DNA of 52,621 nt from assembly GCA_024275015.1 (NCBI GenBank), contig JAJRZW010000034.1:1-52621 (forward strand). The letters run 5' to 3'. The DNA comes from Deltaproteobacteria bacterium. GTDB taxonomy: Bacteria > Desulfobacterota > Desulfobulbia > Desulfobulbales > JAJRZW01. A model generated the notes under the pieces. That model did not search any database. It was not told the DNA's origin and was given only the letters and a program-made list of their open reading frames with translations. The translations under genes were made by a program, and so were the position numbers. Each line of letters begins with the position of its first letter. Position 1 is the stretch's first letter. Shown here one piece after another: positions 37,092-45,280 of this stretch.

Positions 37092-40082
37092 CTAAAAATC
37101 AAGGGTTTTCTGCCATGATTTCTTTAATTCGTGGATATCGCAGTCGATTACCTGGCCGCCGTTGATGCCGGCGGCGGTGAACCGGCCCGAATCGTTGACC
37201 GTGCCGATCCGGCTGAAAACAGTGCCGGACATGGCGGTTTCGAATTCTTCCCTGTTTCCCGGGTGTATCGTTACCAGCAGCCGGCTCTGGGACTCGGAGA
37301 ACAGGAGGACGTCGTCGCGGTCGATGCCTTCGCTGCTCACCCGGGCGAGATCAAGATCCATCCCCAGACCTCCGGCAAAGGCGCATTCCGCCGCCGCCAC
37401 CCCCAGACCGCCGTCGGAGCAGTCATGGGCCGAGGCGACCAGGCCGGCCTTGATTGCCCGGTTGAGGGCGAGATACCGCGCCTTTGCCGCCGCGCAGTCA
37501 ACCTTCGGCACCGCGTTGCCCACCGCCCCCAGCATGGCGGCGTATTCGCTCGCGCCAAGCTCGTTGCGGGTGGCGCCGAGGAGGTACACCAGATCGCCGG
37601 CCTTTTTGGCGTCCATGGTTACCGCCAGCCTGGTATCGTCTATCTTTGCCACCACTGAAAACAACAGGGTCGGGGGAATGGATATCTTTACTCCACCAAT
37701 CATGAAGTCGTTTTTCATCGAGTCTTTGCCGGAGATGCAGGGGACCCCGTAGGCGGCGGCGATTTCCGCCAGTCCCTGGTTGGCCCGAACCAGCTGCGCC
37801 AGTTTGTACTGTCCGTCCGGGGTCTTGTCGCTTTCGATGGGGTCGCACCAGCAGAAGTTGTCGAGACCGGCCATGAGCTCAAGCCCGGCGCCGGTGGCCA
37901 CCGCGTTCCTCACCGCCTCGTCAACCGCGGCCCTGGCCATGTGGAAGGTGTCGATGTCGGAATACCGGGGGCAGATGCCGTGGGCGACAACCAGGCCCTC
38001 GAAGGTGTCAAGGACCGGGCGGAATACCGCGGCGTCGCTGGGGCCGTCGTTTTCGGCCCCGGTGAGGGGCTTGACCACGCTGCCGCCCTGGACCTCATGG
38101 TCGTATTGCCGCACGATATACTCCTTGCTGCAGATGTTGAGGCGGGCCAGTATTTTCCGCAGCAGCGCGTCAAGGTCGGGCGAGTCGGGGAGATGAGGTT
38201 CCGGGTGCCCGGGCCGCTGCCAGCGGGCCCGCATCTCCATCGGCGGCAGGCCCTGATGGACAAAATCCATCCCCATATAGCCGATGGTCTTTCCCTGATA
38301 GAGGATGTGAAATCTGCCAGAATCGGTAAAGGTCCCGAGATCGGTGGCCTCCACGTCCATATTCTCGCACAGGGCCATGAACTCGTCCAGTTTGTCCGGC
38401 GGCACCGCCAGGGTCATCCTTTCCTGGGCCTCTGAAACAAAGATCTCCCAGGGGTCAAGGCCGGAGTATTTCAGCGGGGCGCGGTCGAGATGAAGCTCAA
38501 AACCGCCGGTATCCTGGGCCATCTCGCCGACGGAAGAGGAAAGTCCGCCGGCGCCGTTGTCGGTGATGCAGGTGTAAAGGCCGCGGTCGCGGGCGATCAA
38601 GAGGCAGTCGAACATCTTTTTCTGGGTGATCGGATCGCCGATCTGTACCGCGGTGGCGGGTGAGTTCTCGTTCAGTTCTTCAGACGAGAAGGTGGCCCCG
38701 TGGATGCCGTCCTTGCCGATCCGGCCCCCGGTCATGATGATGTGGTCGCCGGGCATGGCCTTTTTTTCTTCGCCGGGCCGGCCGTTTACCATCTTCGGCA
38801 TGATGCCGACGGTGCCGCAGAACACCAGGGGCTTGCCGGCGTAACGGTCGTCAAAGACCAGGGATCCGTTGACGGTGGGGATGCCGCTTTTATTGCCGCC
38901 GTGTTCCACTCCCATCCGCACCCCTTCCATTACCCGTTTCGGGTGCAGAAGCGGCGGCGGCAGGGGGTGGTCGTAGAAGGGAGAGGCAAAGCAGAAGACG
39001 TTGGTGTTGGCCACAAGTTTCGCTCCCATGCCGGTGCCGAAGGGGTCGCGGTTGACCCCGACGATGCCGGTGAGGGCCCCGCCGTACGGGTCAAGGGCCG
39101 AGGGGCTGTTATGGGTTTCGGCCTTGAAGGCCACGTTCCAGTCGTCGTTGAATCTTACCACCCCGGCGTTGTCCTTGAACACCGACAGGCACCAGTCGTC
39201 GGCGCCGAGTTTCCTGCGGAATTCGGCGGTGGGGCGGCGGATGTAGGTGTCGAACAGGCTTTTTATCACCGTGGTCTCGCCGGTTTCGACGTTTTCGTAG
39301 GTGATGTTGCCGCTGAATATCTTGTGCTTGCAGTGTTCACTCCAGGTCTGGGCCAGGGCCTCAAGCTCGAGATCGGTTATTTTTTTTCCCAGACCCACTT
39401 TTTTCCGCTCCGCGATCACTACAGGAGAGGAAAAGTAGTCGCGGATGAACTTCATCTCGACAAGCGACAGGGCCAGAACCCCCTCACGGCTGATCCGCAT
39501 CAGCTCGTCATCGCTGATGTCCAGGTCGATTTCCGCTGTCCTGCCCCCGGCCCCGGCCTCGACCTTTGCCGCCTGCGGCGGTACTCCCCCGGCCGCGGTC
39601 AGTTCATCCCGGGTCATGATGGTGTAACGCTGGATCAGGGTATTGGCCAGGAGGCCGGAGGCGATGCGTTCGGCGTCGTCCCGGGAGAGATCGCCTTTTA
39701 CAAGGAACTGCACCGAGGTATAGACCTTTTCGTCGTCGTGGAGTTTGCGTTCTATCAACAGAGCCAGGGCCGCGGCCGCGGTGCGGCCTTCATTATCGGT
39801 GACCCCGGGCTTGAATCCGACCTCGATCATCCAGTCGAAGTCGATGCCTTTCTCAAGGGCGAGGCTGCCGAGGGAAAAATCCTGGGTAACCGGGTCGCAG
39901 CAGGGTCCGGAGGCCGTGGCCCTGAGCTGCTCTGCGCTTATGTCGGCCTCAACGGTAAAGACCCTGACGGTCCGGACCGCGGTGACGGTCAGACCTAAGT
40001 CATTATTAATACTTTTTCTGGTCGCCTCACCGAATGAGTCGGTAAGCTCGGGCTTAAGGGCCACCTGGATACGGGCTAACAT
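37092..40082 (-). CDS. purL: Phosphoribosylformylglycinamidine synthase, PurS-PurL fusion
   Basis: 996 aa. Purine biosynthesis step 4 (FGAR to FGAM). Two PurS-like repeats at the N-terminus (about 1-70 and 82-160), then a linker and two PurM-like halves of PurL (TWSEHCKHKIF, LSSSVGEMAQD, GKDSMKNDF, SAHDCSDGGLGVA). The glutaminase domain (PurQ) is absent, so a separate PurQ must supply ammonia. This PurS-PurL layout is intermediate between the small three-protein and large one-protein forms. 340 bp without a clear gene lie upstream. Confidence 0.93.
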   Translation of the reverse strand: MLARIQVALKPELTDSFGEATRKSINNDLGLTVTAVRTVRVFTVEADISAEQLRATASGPCCDPVTQDFSLGSLALEKGIDFDWMIEVGFKPGVTDNEGRTAAAALALLIERKLHDDEKVYTSVQFLVKGDLSRDDAERIASGLLANTLIQRYTIMTRDELTAAGGVPPQAAKVEAGAGGRTAEIDLDISDDELMRISREGVLALSLVEMKFIRDYFSSPVVIAERKKVGLGKKITDLELEALAQTWSEHCKHKIFSGNITYENVETGETTVIKSLFDTYIRRPTAEFRRKLGADDWCLSVFKDNAGVVRFNDDWNVAFKAETHNSPSALDPYGGALTGIVGVNRDPFGTGMGAKLVANTNVFCFASPFYDHPLPPPLLHPKRVMEGVRMGVEHGGNKSGIPTVNGSLVFDDRYAGKPLVFCGTVGIMPKMVNGRPGEEKKAMPGDHIIMTGGRIGKDGIHGATFSSEELNENSPATAVQIGDPITQKKMFDCLLIARDRGLYTCITDNGAGGLSSSVGEMAQDTGGFELHLDRAPLKYSGLDPWEIFVSEAQERMTLAVPPDKLDEFMALCENMDVEATDLGTFTDSGRFHILYQGKTIGYMGMDFVHQGLPPMEMRARWQRPGHPEPHLPDSPDLDALLRKILARLNICSKEYIVRQYDHEVQGGSVVKPLTGAENDGPSDAAVFRPVLDTFEGLVVAHGICPRYSDIDTFHMARAAVDEAVRNAVATGAGLELMAGLDNFCWCDPIESDKTPDGQYKLAQLVRANQGLAEIAAAYGVPCISGKDSMKNDFMIGGVKISIPPTLLFSVVAKIDDTRLAVTMDAKKAGDLVYLLGATRNELGASEYAAMLGAVGNAVPKVDCAAAKARYLALNRAIKAGLVASAHDCSDGGLGVAAAECAFAGGLGMDLDLARVSSEGIDRDDVLLFSESQSRLLVTIHPGNREEFETAMSGTVFSRIGTVNDSGRFTAAGINGGQVIDCDIHELKKSWQKTLDF

Positions 40083-40422
40083 TATTTTTCATTCCTTCCA
40101 GTTAATGGATTGGTCTTGATGCAATTGCGCCACCAATATAACGGAAAAGCGCGGCAATTGGAAACGTTTCAAAGAAACCATAATCCACCGCCACAATCGC
40201 GACAATGAAACACGGGCGGCACCGCGGCGGAATCATTTTACGATTCCGTCAACGTGCTTGCTCCCTGCATCCGCAGTCGTCTCCTTTGACTGTGGATTAC
40301 GGGAAAAACACCTGACTTGAGGATCGATCCTGTCTCTGATAGTATGGTTTCCATAATCCCCAGTAAGTCAGTCAGTTCTGCCGTTCATCAAGCAAGAATT
40401 TATCAACAGGAAATCGTGTGTC
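40083..40422. other. Intergenic region upstream of divergent purL and fimT-like gene
   Basis: 340 bp, no gene seen. Around 40250-40318 a diverged fragment resembles family C (TCAACGTGCTTG..CTGCATCCGC and a GGATTACGGG end). It must contain the promoters of both divergent genes, but I cannot point to convincing -35/-10 pairs. Confidence 0.5.
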
Positions 40423-41079
40423 ATGGACGGGATTTTTTTTACTTGTCCGGTCCGGGAGAGGCAAGCCCGGTTTTCAGGAGCAGGTTTTTCCTTAATGGAA
40501 TTGATGGTGGTGATGGTAATTGCCGGGATTTTTATTCTGGGTGCCGTCAGGGCCATGGGGTCGGCCGCGGCCAGGTTGCGGGGGACGCTGTACAGAACCC
40601 TCGGGGACCTCAATCTGGCCCGTGCCGAGGCGGTCAACCGCAACCGTGAGGTTTTGTGCGATTTTATCCTGGCAGGCGAGGTGGATGATGATGGCGTGGC
40701 CGCGGCCACAGACGGTTATCGGCTCTGTGTTGATAACGACGGCGACAAAAACTGCGACAGCAGCGACACCGTGCTCAGGCAGCAGTTTTTTCCCGGAAAT
40801 CTTGTCTACTATGATCTCGATCTGCCGGCGCCGGCAGGGCCGGACAGAAAGCCTGACGGTTCCGGATGGGACAAGGGCGGCGACGGCGTCTCCTTCACCG
40901 CCAACCGTATGGCCATGCAGATGGACGGAGGCAGCAACAAGGCCGGCACCGTTTATCTTTGCGCTGTGGGGACTGGCGGCGACCTTCTGGCCGGGCCGGT
41001 GGCCCTGGTGGTCAATATCGCCGGCCGCATCCGCCTTGATCAATGGCAGCCGGAAAGGGGACGCTGGAAAGGACGCTAA
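40423..41079 (+). CDS. FimT/GspH-type minor pilin (first copy)
   Basis: 218 aa prepilin. Class III leader cleaved before FSLMELMVVMVIAG (G-F site near residue 21), with Glu+5 present. GspH-like body with LARAEAVNRNREV and a Ca-loop-like DNDGDKNCDSSD. Related to the second copy at 42682-43302 (same LxLARAEAVNRN block). It sits alone on the plus strand, convergent with pilE. The TAA stop touches repeat A3. Confidence 0.85.
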   Translation: MDGIFFTCPVRERQARFSGAGFSLMELMVVMVIAGIFILGAVRAMGSAAARLRGTLYRTLGDLNLARAEAVNRNREVLCDFILAGEVDDDGVAAATDGYRLCVDNDGDKNCDSSDTVLRQQFFPGNLVYYDLDLPAPAGPDRKPDGSGWDKGGDGVSFTANRMAMQMDGGSNKAGTVYLCAVGTGGDLLAGPVALVVNIAGRIRLDQWQPERGRWKGR

Positions 41080-41228
41080 CAGAGTGTTGAAAAAGCCGTC
41101 CTGGCTTTTTCAACCGCCGGTTGGATAAAACAAGTTTCATCCAACCTCTCGATTCCACCGGGTTTTTCAACCCGGCAAAATCGGCGGCGCGGACATCAGC
41201 CGCGACCAGCCCGTTTTTCAACGGGCTG
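41080..41228 (-). repeat. Family A multi-hairpin repeat, copy A3, filling a convergent gap
   Basis: 149-bp copy occupying every base between the fimT stop (TAA 41077-41079) and the pilE stop (TAG, 41231-41229 on the minus strand). It includes a 12-bp stem GTTGAAAAAGCC/GGCTTTTTCAAC (41087-41115) and hairpin 1 CAGCCCGTT/AACGGGCTG at 41207-41228. TA is present at both borders. Confidence 0.88.
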
Positions 41229-41696
41229 CTAAAAGAGATTGGTCAGAAGCGAGATACTGAACCCTTCGCCGTTAGCTGCGCAGTTGCCGAGCCCGTTGGT
41301 GATCTGGGTGGGAGCGGCGGCGCTCTCGGTGACCTGCCAGCAGCTCGTCCGGAATCCGTCCTGGTTGAGGTCGGCCTGCACCTGGGCAGTATAACGTACA
41401 CTTGGGTTTGTGGTGGCTATGGCGTATAAATAAATGGATGTGCCAGCCACGCTGAAATCCAGCATCGGGGTGAAAGCCGGGGCGGTGGTCGAGGTGGCGT
41501 ACTGGTCGTTCAGGGTATAAAACTTTTCCTGAGCCAGCTTGATGTTCATTAATTGCTGGACTGCGGTGTCTTCCCGCACCCGGTAGAGATGGTTTACGTA
41601 TGCCGGAGTCGCAACCGCGGCCAGGATGCCGATGATCGCCACCACGATCATCAATTCGATCAGGCTAAATCCTCTGTCTGAGGCAAATGTTTTCAT
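41229..41696 (-). CDS. Type IV pilin, PilE/PilA-like
   Basis: 155 aa. Short class III leader MKTFASDRG cleaved before FSLIELMIVVAIIGILAAVA, with Glu+5. The globular part has two cysteines (TSCWQV and LGNCAAN) likely forming the C-terminal disulfide loop. Ribosome site GGGAGG before the ATG. Its length and position outside the minor-pilin operon fit a PilE-like or major pilin. The upstream region is very A/T-rich (about 41715-41745) and could hold its promoter. Confidence 0.9.
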   Translation of the reverse strand: MKTFASDRGFSLIELMIVVAIIGILAAVATPAYVNHLYRVREDTAVQQLMNIKLAQEKFYTLNDQYATSTTAPAFTPMLDFSVAGTSIYLYAIATTNPSVRYTAQVQADLNQDGFRTSCWQVTESAAAPTQITNGLGNCAANGEGFSISLLTNLF

Positions 41697-41770
41697 ATCT
41701 TCCTCCCATATTTTTTACTTATTTAAAATATATATCATATAGTCTTAAAGTTAAGCAATGTTTGACGAAT

Positions 41771-41884
41771 TCGTAACAAGCATTTCAAACGGAAGCAGAT
41801 CCACATAATTTCAATAAGTTAGAAGCGCAATTGCCGTTGGCCCGCAATTTATCGCGAGGCCAACAATGTTGGATGGAGTCGTAA
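41771..41884 (-). repeat. Family B repeat, copy B4
   Basis: 114-bp full copy bounded by TCGTAA at each end. It is very similar to B1 reversed, including the GCGCAATTGCCGTTGGCCCGC and ATCGCGAGGCCAAC parts. It lies upstream of pilE. Confidence 0.85.
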
Positions 41885-41949
41885 AAAAACCCGATTTTTT
41901 GTTTGCCCGGCGGAGACGCATGGTAAATGGTTCACGGTTCAGGGGGTAA

Positions 41950-42099
41950 CAGTCCGTTGAAAAACGGACTGATTGCGGTGCATGGACGCACCGCCGATTT
42001 TATTGGGTCTAAAAAATCCAATAAAATCGAGAGGTTGTCCGGAACTTGTTTTGGTCAACCGGAAGTTGAAAAAGACAGGACGGCTTTTTCAACGGGCTG
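41950..42099 (+). repeat. Family A multi-hairpin repeat, copy A4
   Basis: 150-bp full copy. Hairpin 1 CAGTCCGTT/AACGGACTG, hairpin 2 GCGGTGCATGGACGCACCGC, hairpin 3 GATTTTATTGG/CCAATAAAATC, hairpin 4 GGTTG..CAACC, hairpin 5 GTTGAAAAAGACAGGACGGC with TTTTTCAAC. Flanks are GTAA on the left and GTAA on the right. The next 213 bp (42100-42312) show no gene or clear repeat. Confidence 0.87.
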
Positions 42100-42312
42100 G
42101 TAACGGTTATTCAGATGGCAGGGCCGAGCCACCAGCGTCCCTTCAGTATGTCCAGATGTTGATGTGGCCTGGTTGTTAAATTTTTTTATGTAAGGCATGA
42201 TGATGATAAAAAAATTTACAATTGGCTGTCTGTCCGGGTCTTATGATTTTCTTTGATTACAATATGTTAACCGGTTTTACGGTCTTGGGTATGAAAATTG
42301 CTGTTGTCTATA

Positions 42313-42528
42313 CTTGAATCCGTGAGCGTTCGAGAGCGGTTCAGATGCAAGGAAACAACTTGTTGATAATACTCAGGTATATCAATAAGTTGTTGACGCC
42401 GCAGATGGCCCGCTATCGGACGCCCGCCTCGGCGGCGGGGTGAAATTTTCGCTATAGCTTTAATCCGGCGAAAAATACATGAATTCAAGGAAGATTCATC
42501 GACGACACGAAGTCGTCACGGATACAAG
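42313..42528 (+). mobile_element. Family C MITE-like element, copy C3
   Basis: 216 bp with ends CTTGAATCCGTGA and TCACGGATACAAG (one mismatch). The internal layout is the same as C2 (GATGCAAGG, GTTGATAATACT..GTATATCAA, GGCGGCGGGGTGAA). No 5-bp direct repeat is visible at this copy. Copy A5 begins 7 bp to its right. Confidence 0.82.
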
Positions 42529-42535
42529 TTTTTAC

Positions 42536-42650
42536 CAGTCCGTTGAAAAACGGACTGGTTGTGGCGCATGGACGCGCCGCCGATTTTATTGGGATTGAAA
42601 AAACTAATAAAATCGAGAGGTTGGCCGGAACTTGTTTTTTCAACAGTCTG
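42536..42650 (+). repeat. Family A repeat, copy A5 (internally deleted)
   Basis: 115 bp. Hairpins 1-3 are intact, then hairpins 4 and 5 are fused by a deletion. Left flank TAC, right flank TTA. It ends just before the ribosome site of the minor-pilin operon. Confidence 0.83.
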
Positions 42651-42681
42651 TTAAGTGTGGGAGGATAAGACAGTAAAGACC

Positions 42682-43302
42682 ATGAAAGATTTTTTGCGGA
42701 CAGATAAAAACAGCGGTTTCACCCTCATCGAGCTGATGGTGGTGATCGCAATTGCCGGGATTCTGGCGATAGCGGTGATTTTTACCATGGGCTCGGGGGC
42801 GAGCAAGGTGCGGGGGGCGGCCTTCCGTCTCCGGGGCGATATCAACCTGGCCCGGGCCGAGGCGGTCAACCGCAATACCGCTGTCCTGGTTGAATTTCTT
42901 ACCGGTGTGCCACAGGGTTACCGCATTTGTGTCGACGATCCGGCATCGACGAACATAAATCAATGTGGCGATGCCACTGATACTCCGATCAAGAGCGTTA
43001 CCTTTGCCCCCGGCGTGCAATATTATGATCAGGCCGTCGCCGCCCCCGATGGTCCGGGAGTAGAGGTGGATGGCGTCACCGCCTGGGGTGCCGCTGATGA
43101 CGGGATTCGAGGTTTCGGGGGGAATAATTTTCTGATTTATCAGAACAACGGTACCGTCAGCGCAGCCGGTACCGTGTATATCTATTATACCGATCCAAAC
43201 AATCCCGGCAATATCCAGGCCGGGCCCTTTGCCGTTGATACCACCACCATAGGCAGGGTCAAACTCCTGCGGTGGCAGAACAACGCCTGGCGCACCAGGT
43301 AG
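42682..43302 (+). CDS. FimT/GspH-type minor pilin (second copy)
   Basis: 206 aa from ATG 42682 (MKDFLRTDKNSG before FTLIELMVVIAIAGILAI). A GTG at 42655 would add 9 residues. The only clear GGGAGG lies about 18 bp upstream of the ATG, so the start is a little uncertain. GspH body with INLARAEAVNRN, as in the first copy. First gene of fimT-pilW-pilV-pilX-pilY1, with short spacers throughout. Confidence 0.87.
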   Translation: MKDFLRTDKNSGFTLIELMVVIAIAGILAIAVIFTMGSGASKVRGAAFRLRGDINLARAEAVNRNTAVLVEFLTGVPQGYRICVDDPASTNINQCGDATDTPIKSVTFAPGVQYYDQAVAAPDGPGVEVDGVTAWGAADDGIRGFGGNNFLIYQNNGTVSAAGTVYIYYTDPNNPGNIQAGPFAVDTTTIGRVKLLRWQNNAWRTR

Positions 43303-43312
43303 GAGGGAGGCG

Positions 43313-44128
43313 ATGATGAAGGATATATTCCGCAAACGGAACGCGTTTACCTTGGTGGAGCTCATGGTGGTCCTGGTCCTGACCTTTGTCGCCACCATGA
43401 TGATCTACAAGAGTTATCAGACCTTTTCTCTGACCACCGAGACCCAGGAGCAGTACCTGGAGTTGAACCAGAACCTCAGGATCGGCCTTGACGCCATGGT
43501 CCGGGATCTGCGCATGGCCGGCTACCGCGACGCTGATCCCAGGCGCCGGCCTCCGGCCGCAAGCCTTGGTTTTCAGATGGCCACCGCCAATACCGTAAGG
43601 TTTACCCTCGACTATACCGGCGGCGGTGACGACGGCTTTGACAACGACAGGGACGGCCAGGTGGACGAGGCCGATGAGGCTGATTCCAGGACTTTCCCCT
43701 ACAGCGACGGCAGGATCGGGGCGACCATGAGCGATCCCGCCCCCAACAACGGCGAGGACGTTACCTACGCCATCTCTGCCGCCGCCGACGCCAACGGCTC
43801 CTTCCGCCTGCAGCGCACCGACAACACCGGCGTCGGGGTGGCCCAGACCCTGATTGAAAACGTCGATGCCCTGAACTTCGTCTATTACGACGGAAACGGC
43901 AATACCATAGCCACCCCGGTCCCGGTCGCCAATCGTCCGAACATCAGGTCGGTGGAGATTTCCATGGTCGTCCGTTCATCGGACATGGACCCGGAGGTCA
44001 CAGACAGCACCTCTTACAAAAATTCCCAGGCGATCGAGGTCTACAAGGCCCCGACGGCCAATAACCAGCAGAGATACCGCCGTCGTCTGCTTACCGCCAG
44101 GGTCAGGTGCCGCAACCTGGGGCTATAG
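43313..44128 (+). CDS. pilW: Minor pilin PilW
   Basis: 271 aa. Prepilin-like N-terminus RKRNAFTLVELMVVLVLTF, with Ala at -1 where Gly is usual. PilW-type body (LRIGLDAMVRDLRMAGYRDAD, ENVDALNFVYYD). It contains an acidic Asp/Gly loop around DDGFDNDRDGQVDEADEAD, Ca-binding in appearance. Strong ribosome site GGAGGGAGG before ATG 43313. Confidence 0.87.
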   Translation: MMKDIFRKRNAFTLVELMVVLVLTFVATMMIYKSYQTFSLTTETQEQYLELNQNLRIGLDAMVRDLRMAGYRDADPRRRPPAASLGFQMATANTVRFTLDYTGGGDDGFDNDRDGQVDEADEADSRTFPYSDGRIGATMSDPAPNNGEDVTYAISAAADANGSFRLQRTDNTGVGVAQTLIENVDALNFVYYDGNGNTIATPVPVANRPNIRSVEISMVVRSSDMDPEVTDSTSYKNSQAIEVYKAPTANNQQRYRRRLLTARVRCRNLGL

Positions 44129-44137
44129 GAGGCAGGA

Positions 44138-44614
44138 ATGAAAATTTTCGCAGAGACGGAACAGGGGTTCTCCCTGCTTGAGATCATGCTGGCAATGGTC
44201 ATCTTTATGATCGGTCTGCTGGGGGTGATCGCCATGCAGGTGGCTATGGTGAAGGGAACCGACTTCTCCGCCAAGGTCACCGAGGCCATGACCCTGGCCG
44301 CGAACCAGCTCGAGAGCCTGATGGCGGTGAGTTACACCGACCCAGGCCTGAGCGACACCGATAACGACGGCACCAACCAGGACGCAGACAACGACGGGGT
44401 GGACGACGACGGCGGCAATTTCGGCCTGGATGACACCTTCAATCAGGCGGATTTTCAGAATGCCGGCATCGGCACCAACAGTCAGTTCAACGTCTTTTAT
44501 AACATCGCCGTCGATGAACCCGCCAATAACTGCAAGACCATCCGGGTTATCGTGAACTGGAGTGAGAAAGGCATCGCCCGTCAGATCGCGATGACCGGGA
44601 TCAGAACCAATTAG
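44138..44614 (+). CDS. pilV: Minor pilin PilV
   Basis: 158 aa. Leader MKIFAETEQG cleaved before FSLLEIMLAMVIFMIGLLGVIAMQ, with Glu+5; the GLLGVIAMQ run is typical of PilV. A thrombospondin-type-3-like acidic segment (SDTDNDGTNQDADNDGVDDDGG, about residues 71-92) is inserted and likely binds Ca. AGGAGG precedes the ATG, 9 bp after pilW. Confidence 0.88.
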   Translation: MKIFAETEQGFSLLEIMLAMVIFMIGLLGVIAMQVAMVKGTDFSAKVTEAMTLAANQLESLMAVSYTDPGLSDTDNDGTNQDADNDGVDDDGGNFGLDDTFNQADFQNAGIGTNSQFNVFYNIAVDEPANNCKTIRVIVNWSEKGIARQIAMTGIRTN

Positions 44615-44624
44615 GGGGAAGGCC

Positions 44625-45191
44625 ATGAATATCAAGAACCTGTTTCACGACCAGCGGGGGTCGATCATGAACGTGGCCCTGCTCATGCTCATCCTGATCA
44701 CCTGTATCGTGGCTTACGGGGTCATGAGTTCCCGCACCGACGTCAAGATCGTCAACAATGAACGGATGCGCAAGATGGCCTTCTACGCCGCCGAGGCCGG
44801 TATTGAAACCGGCCGGGCCATGCTCGATACCCTGCGGAAGGCCGACCCCTTCAACTGGGACAACCTCCTTGCCAACAACGTCCTGGTGGACCTGGGTGGC
44901 GGCCGGCAGTTGATCGGCCAGCCGCCCGGGACCCAGACCCTGGACCAGGCTATAACAGCCGCCGATCCCAACGGCCTCCAGGTAGGGCCGGCCGTCTATA
45001 CCCTGCAGGTGACCGACAACAACGACTATGACGGCAGCAGCATTAACGATACCGATGAGACCGTGATCCTGATCTCTACCGGCACATGGAACAATGCCAC
45101 CGCCACCGTCCAGACCGTGGTCAATTTCACCCGGGCCGACGATTTTTCAAAGGGCGGCAACCAGGAATTCGGCGACGAGGGTAACAGATAA
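44625..45191 (+). CDS. pilX: Minor pilin-associated protein PilX
   Basis: 188 aa. PilX N-terminal form: short basic leader, DQRGSIMNVALLMLILITCIVAYG helix and the AAEAGIETGRAML motif. It lacks Glu+5, as PilX/PilK-type subunits often do. An acidic loop (NNDYDGSSINDTDE) lies near residue 135. It is 10 bp after pilV and upstream of pilY1, the normal order. Confidence 0.85.
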   Translation: MNIKNLFHDQRGSIMNVALLMLILITCIVAYGVMSSRTDVKIVNNERMRKMAFYAAEAGIETGRAMLDTLRKADPFNWDNLLANNVLVDLGGGRQLIGQPPGTQTLDQAITAADPNGLQVGPAVYTLQVTDNNDYDGSSINDTDETVILISTGTWNNATATVQTVVNFTRADDFSKGGNQEFGDEGNR

Positions 45192-45280
45192 AATGATCCC
45201 TGAAATGACCCCGGATGAGAAAGGTTTTTTTCGGGTTAAGTAAAGTTTTTTCCCATACCCTGCGGGTGAGGAGGTTGACC

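Noticed and set aside
40083..40422. Small gene between purL and the first fimT-like gene
   Set aside because: No frame shows a start with ribosome site and a sensible protein; part of the interval resembles decayed family C sequence.
41850..41875. Sigma-54 promoter upstream of pilE (GG..GC pair on the minus strand)
   Set aside because: The GG to GC distance is 16, not the required 12, and the sequence is part of family B repeats found at non-pilus genes.
41950..42650. CRISPR array suggested by repeated hairpin sequences
   Set aside because: Copies are irregularly spaced, differ in length, lack uniform spacers and are spread between unrelated genes; no cas gene is present.
45215..45280. Earlier start for PilY1
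   Set aside because: A strong ribosome site and signal peptide point to ATG 45281; the extra 22 residues would bury the signal peptide.
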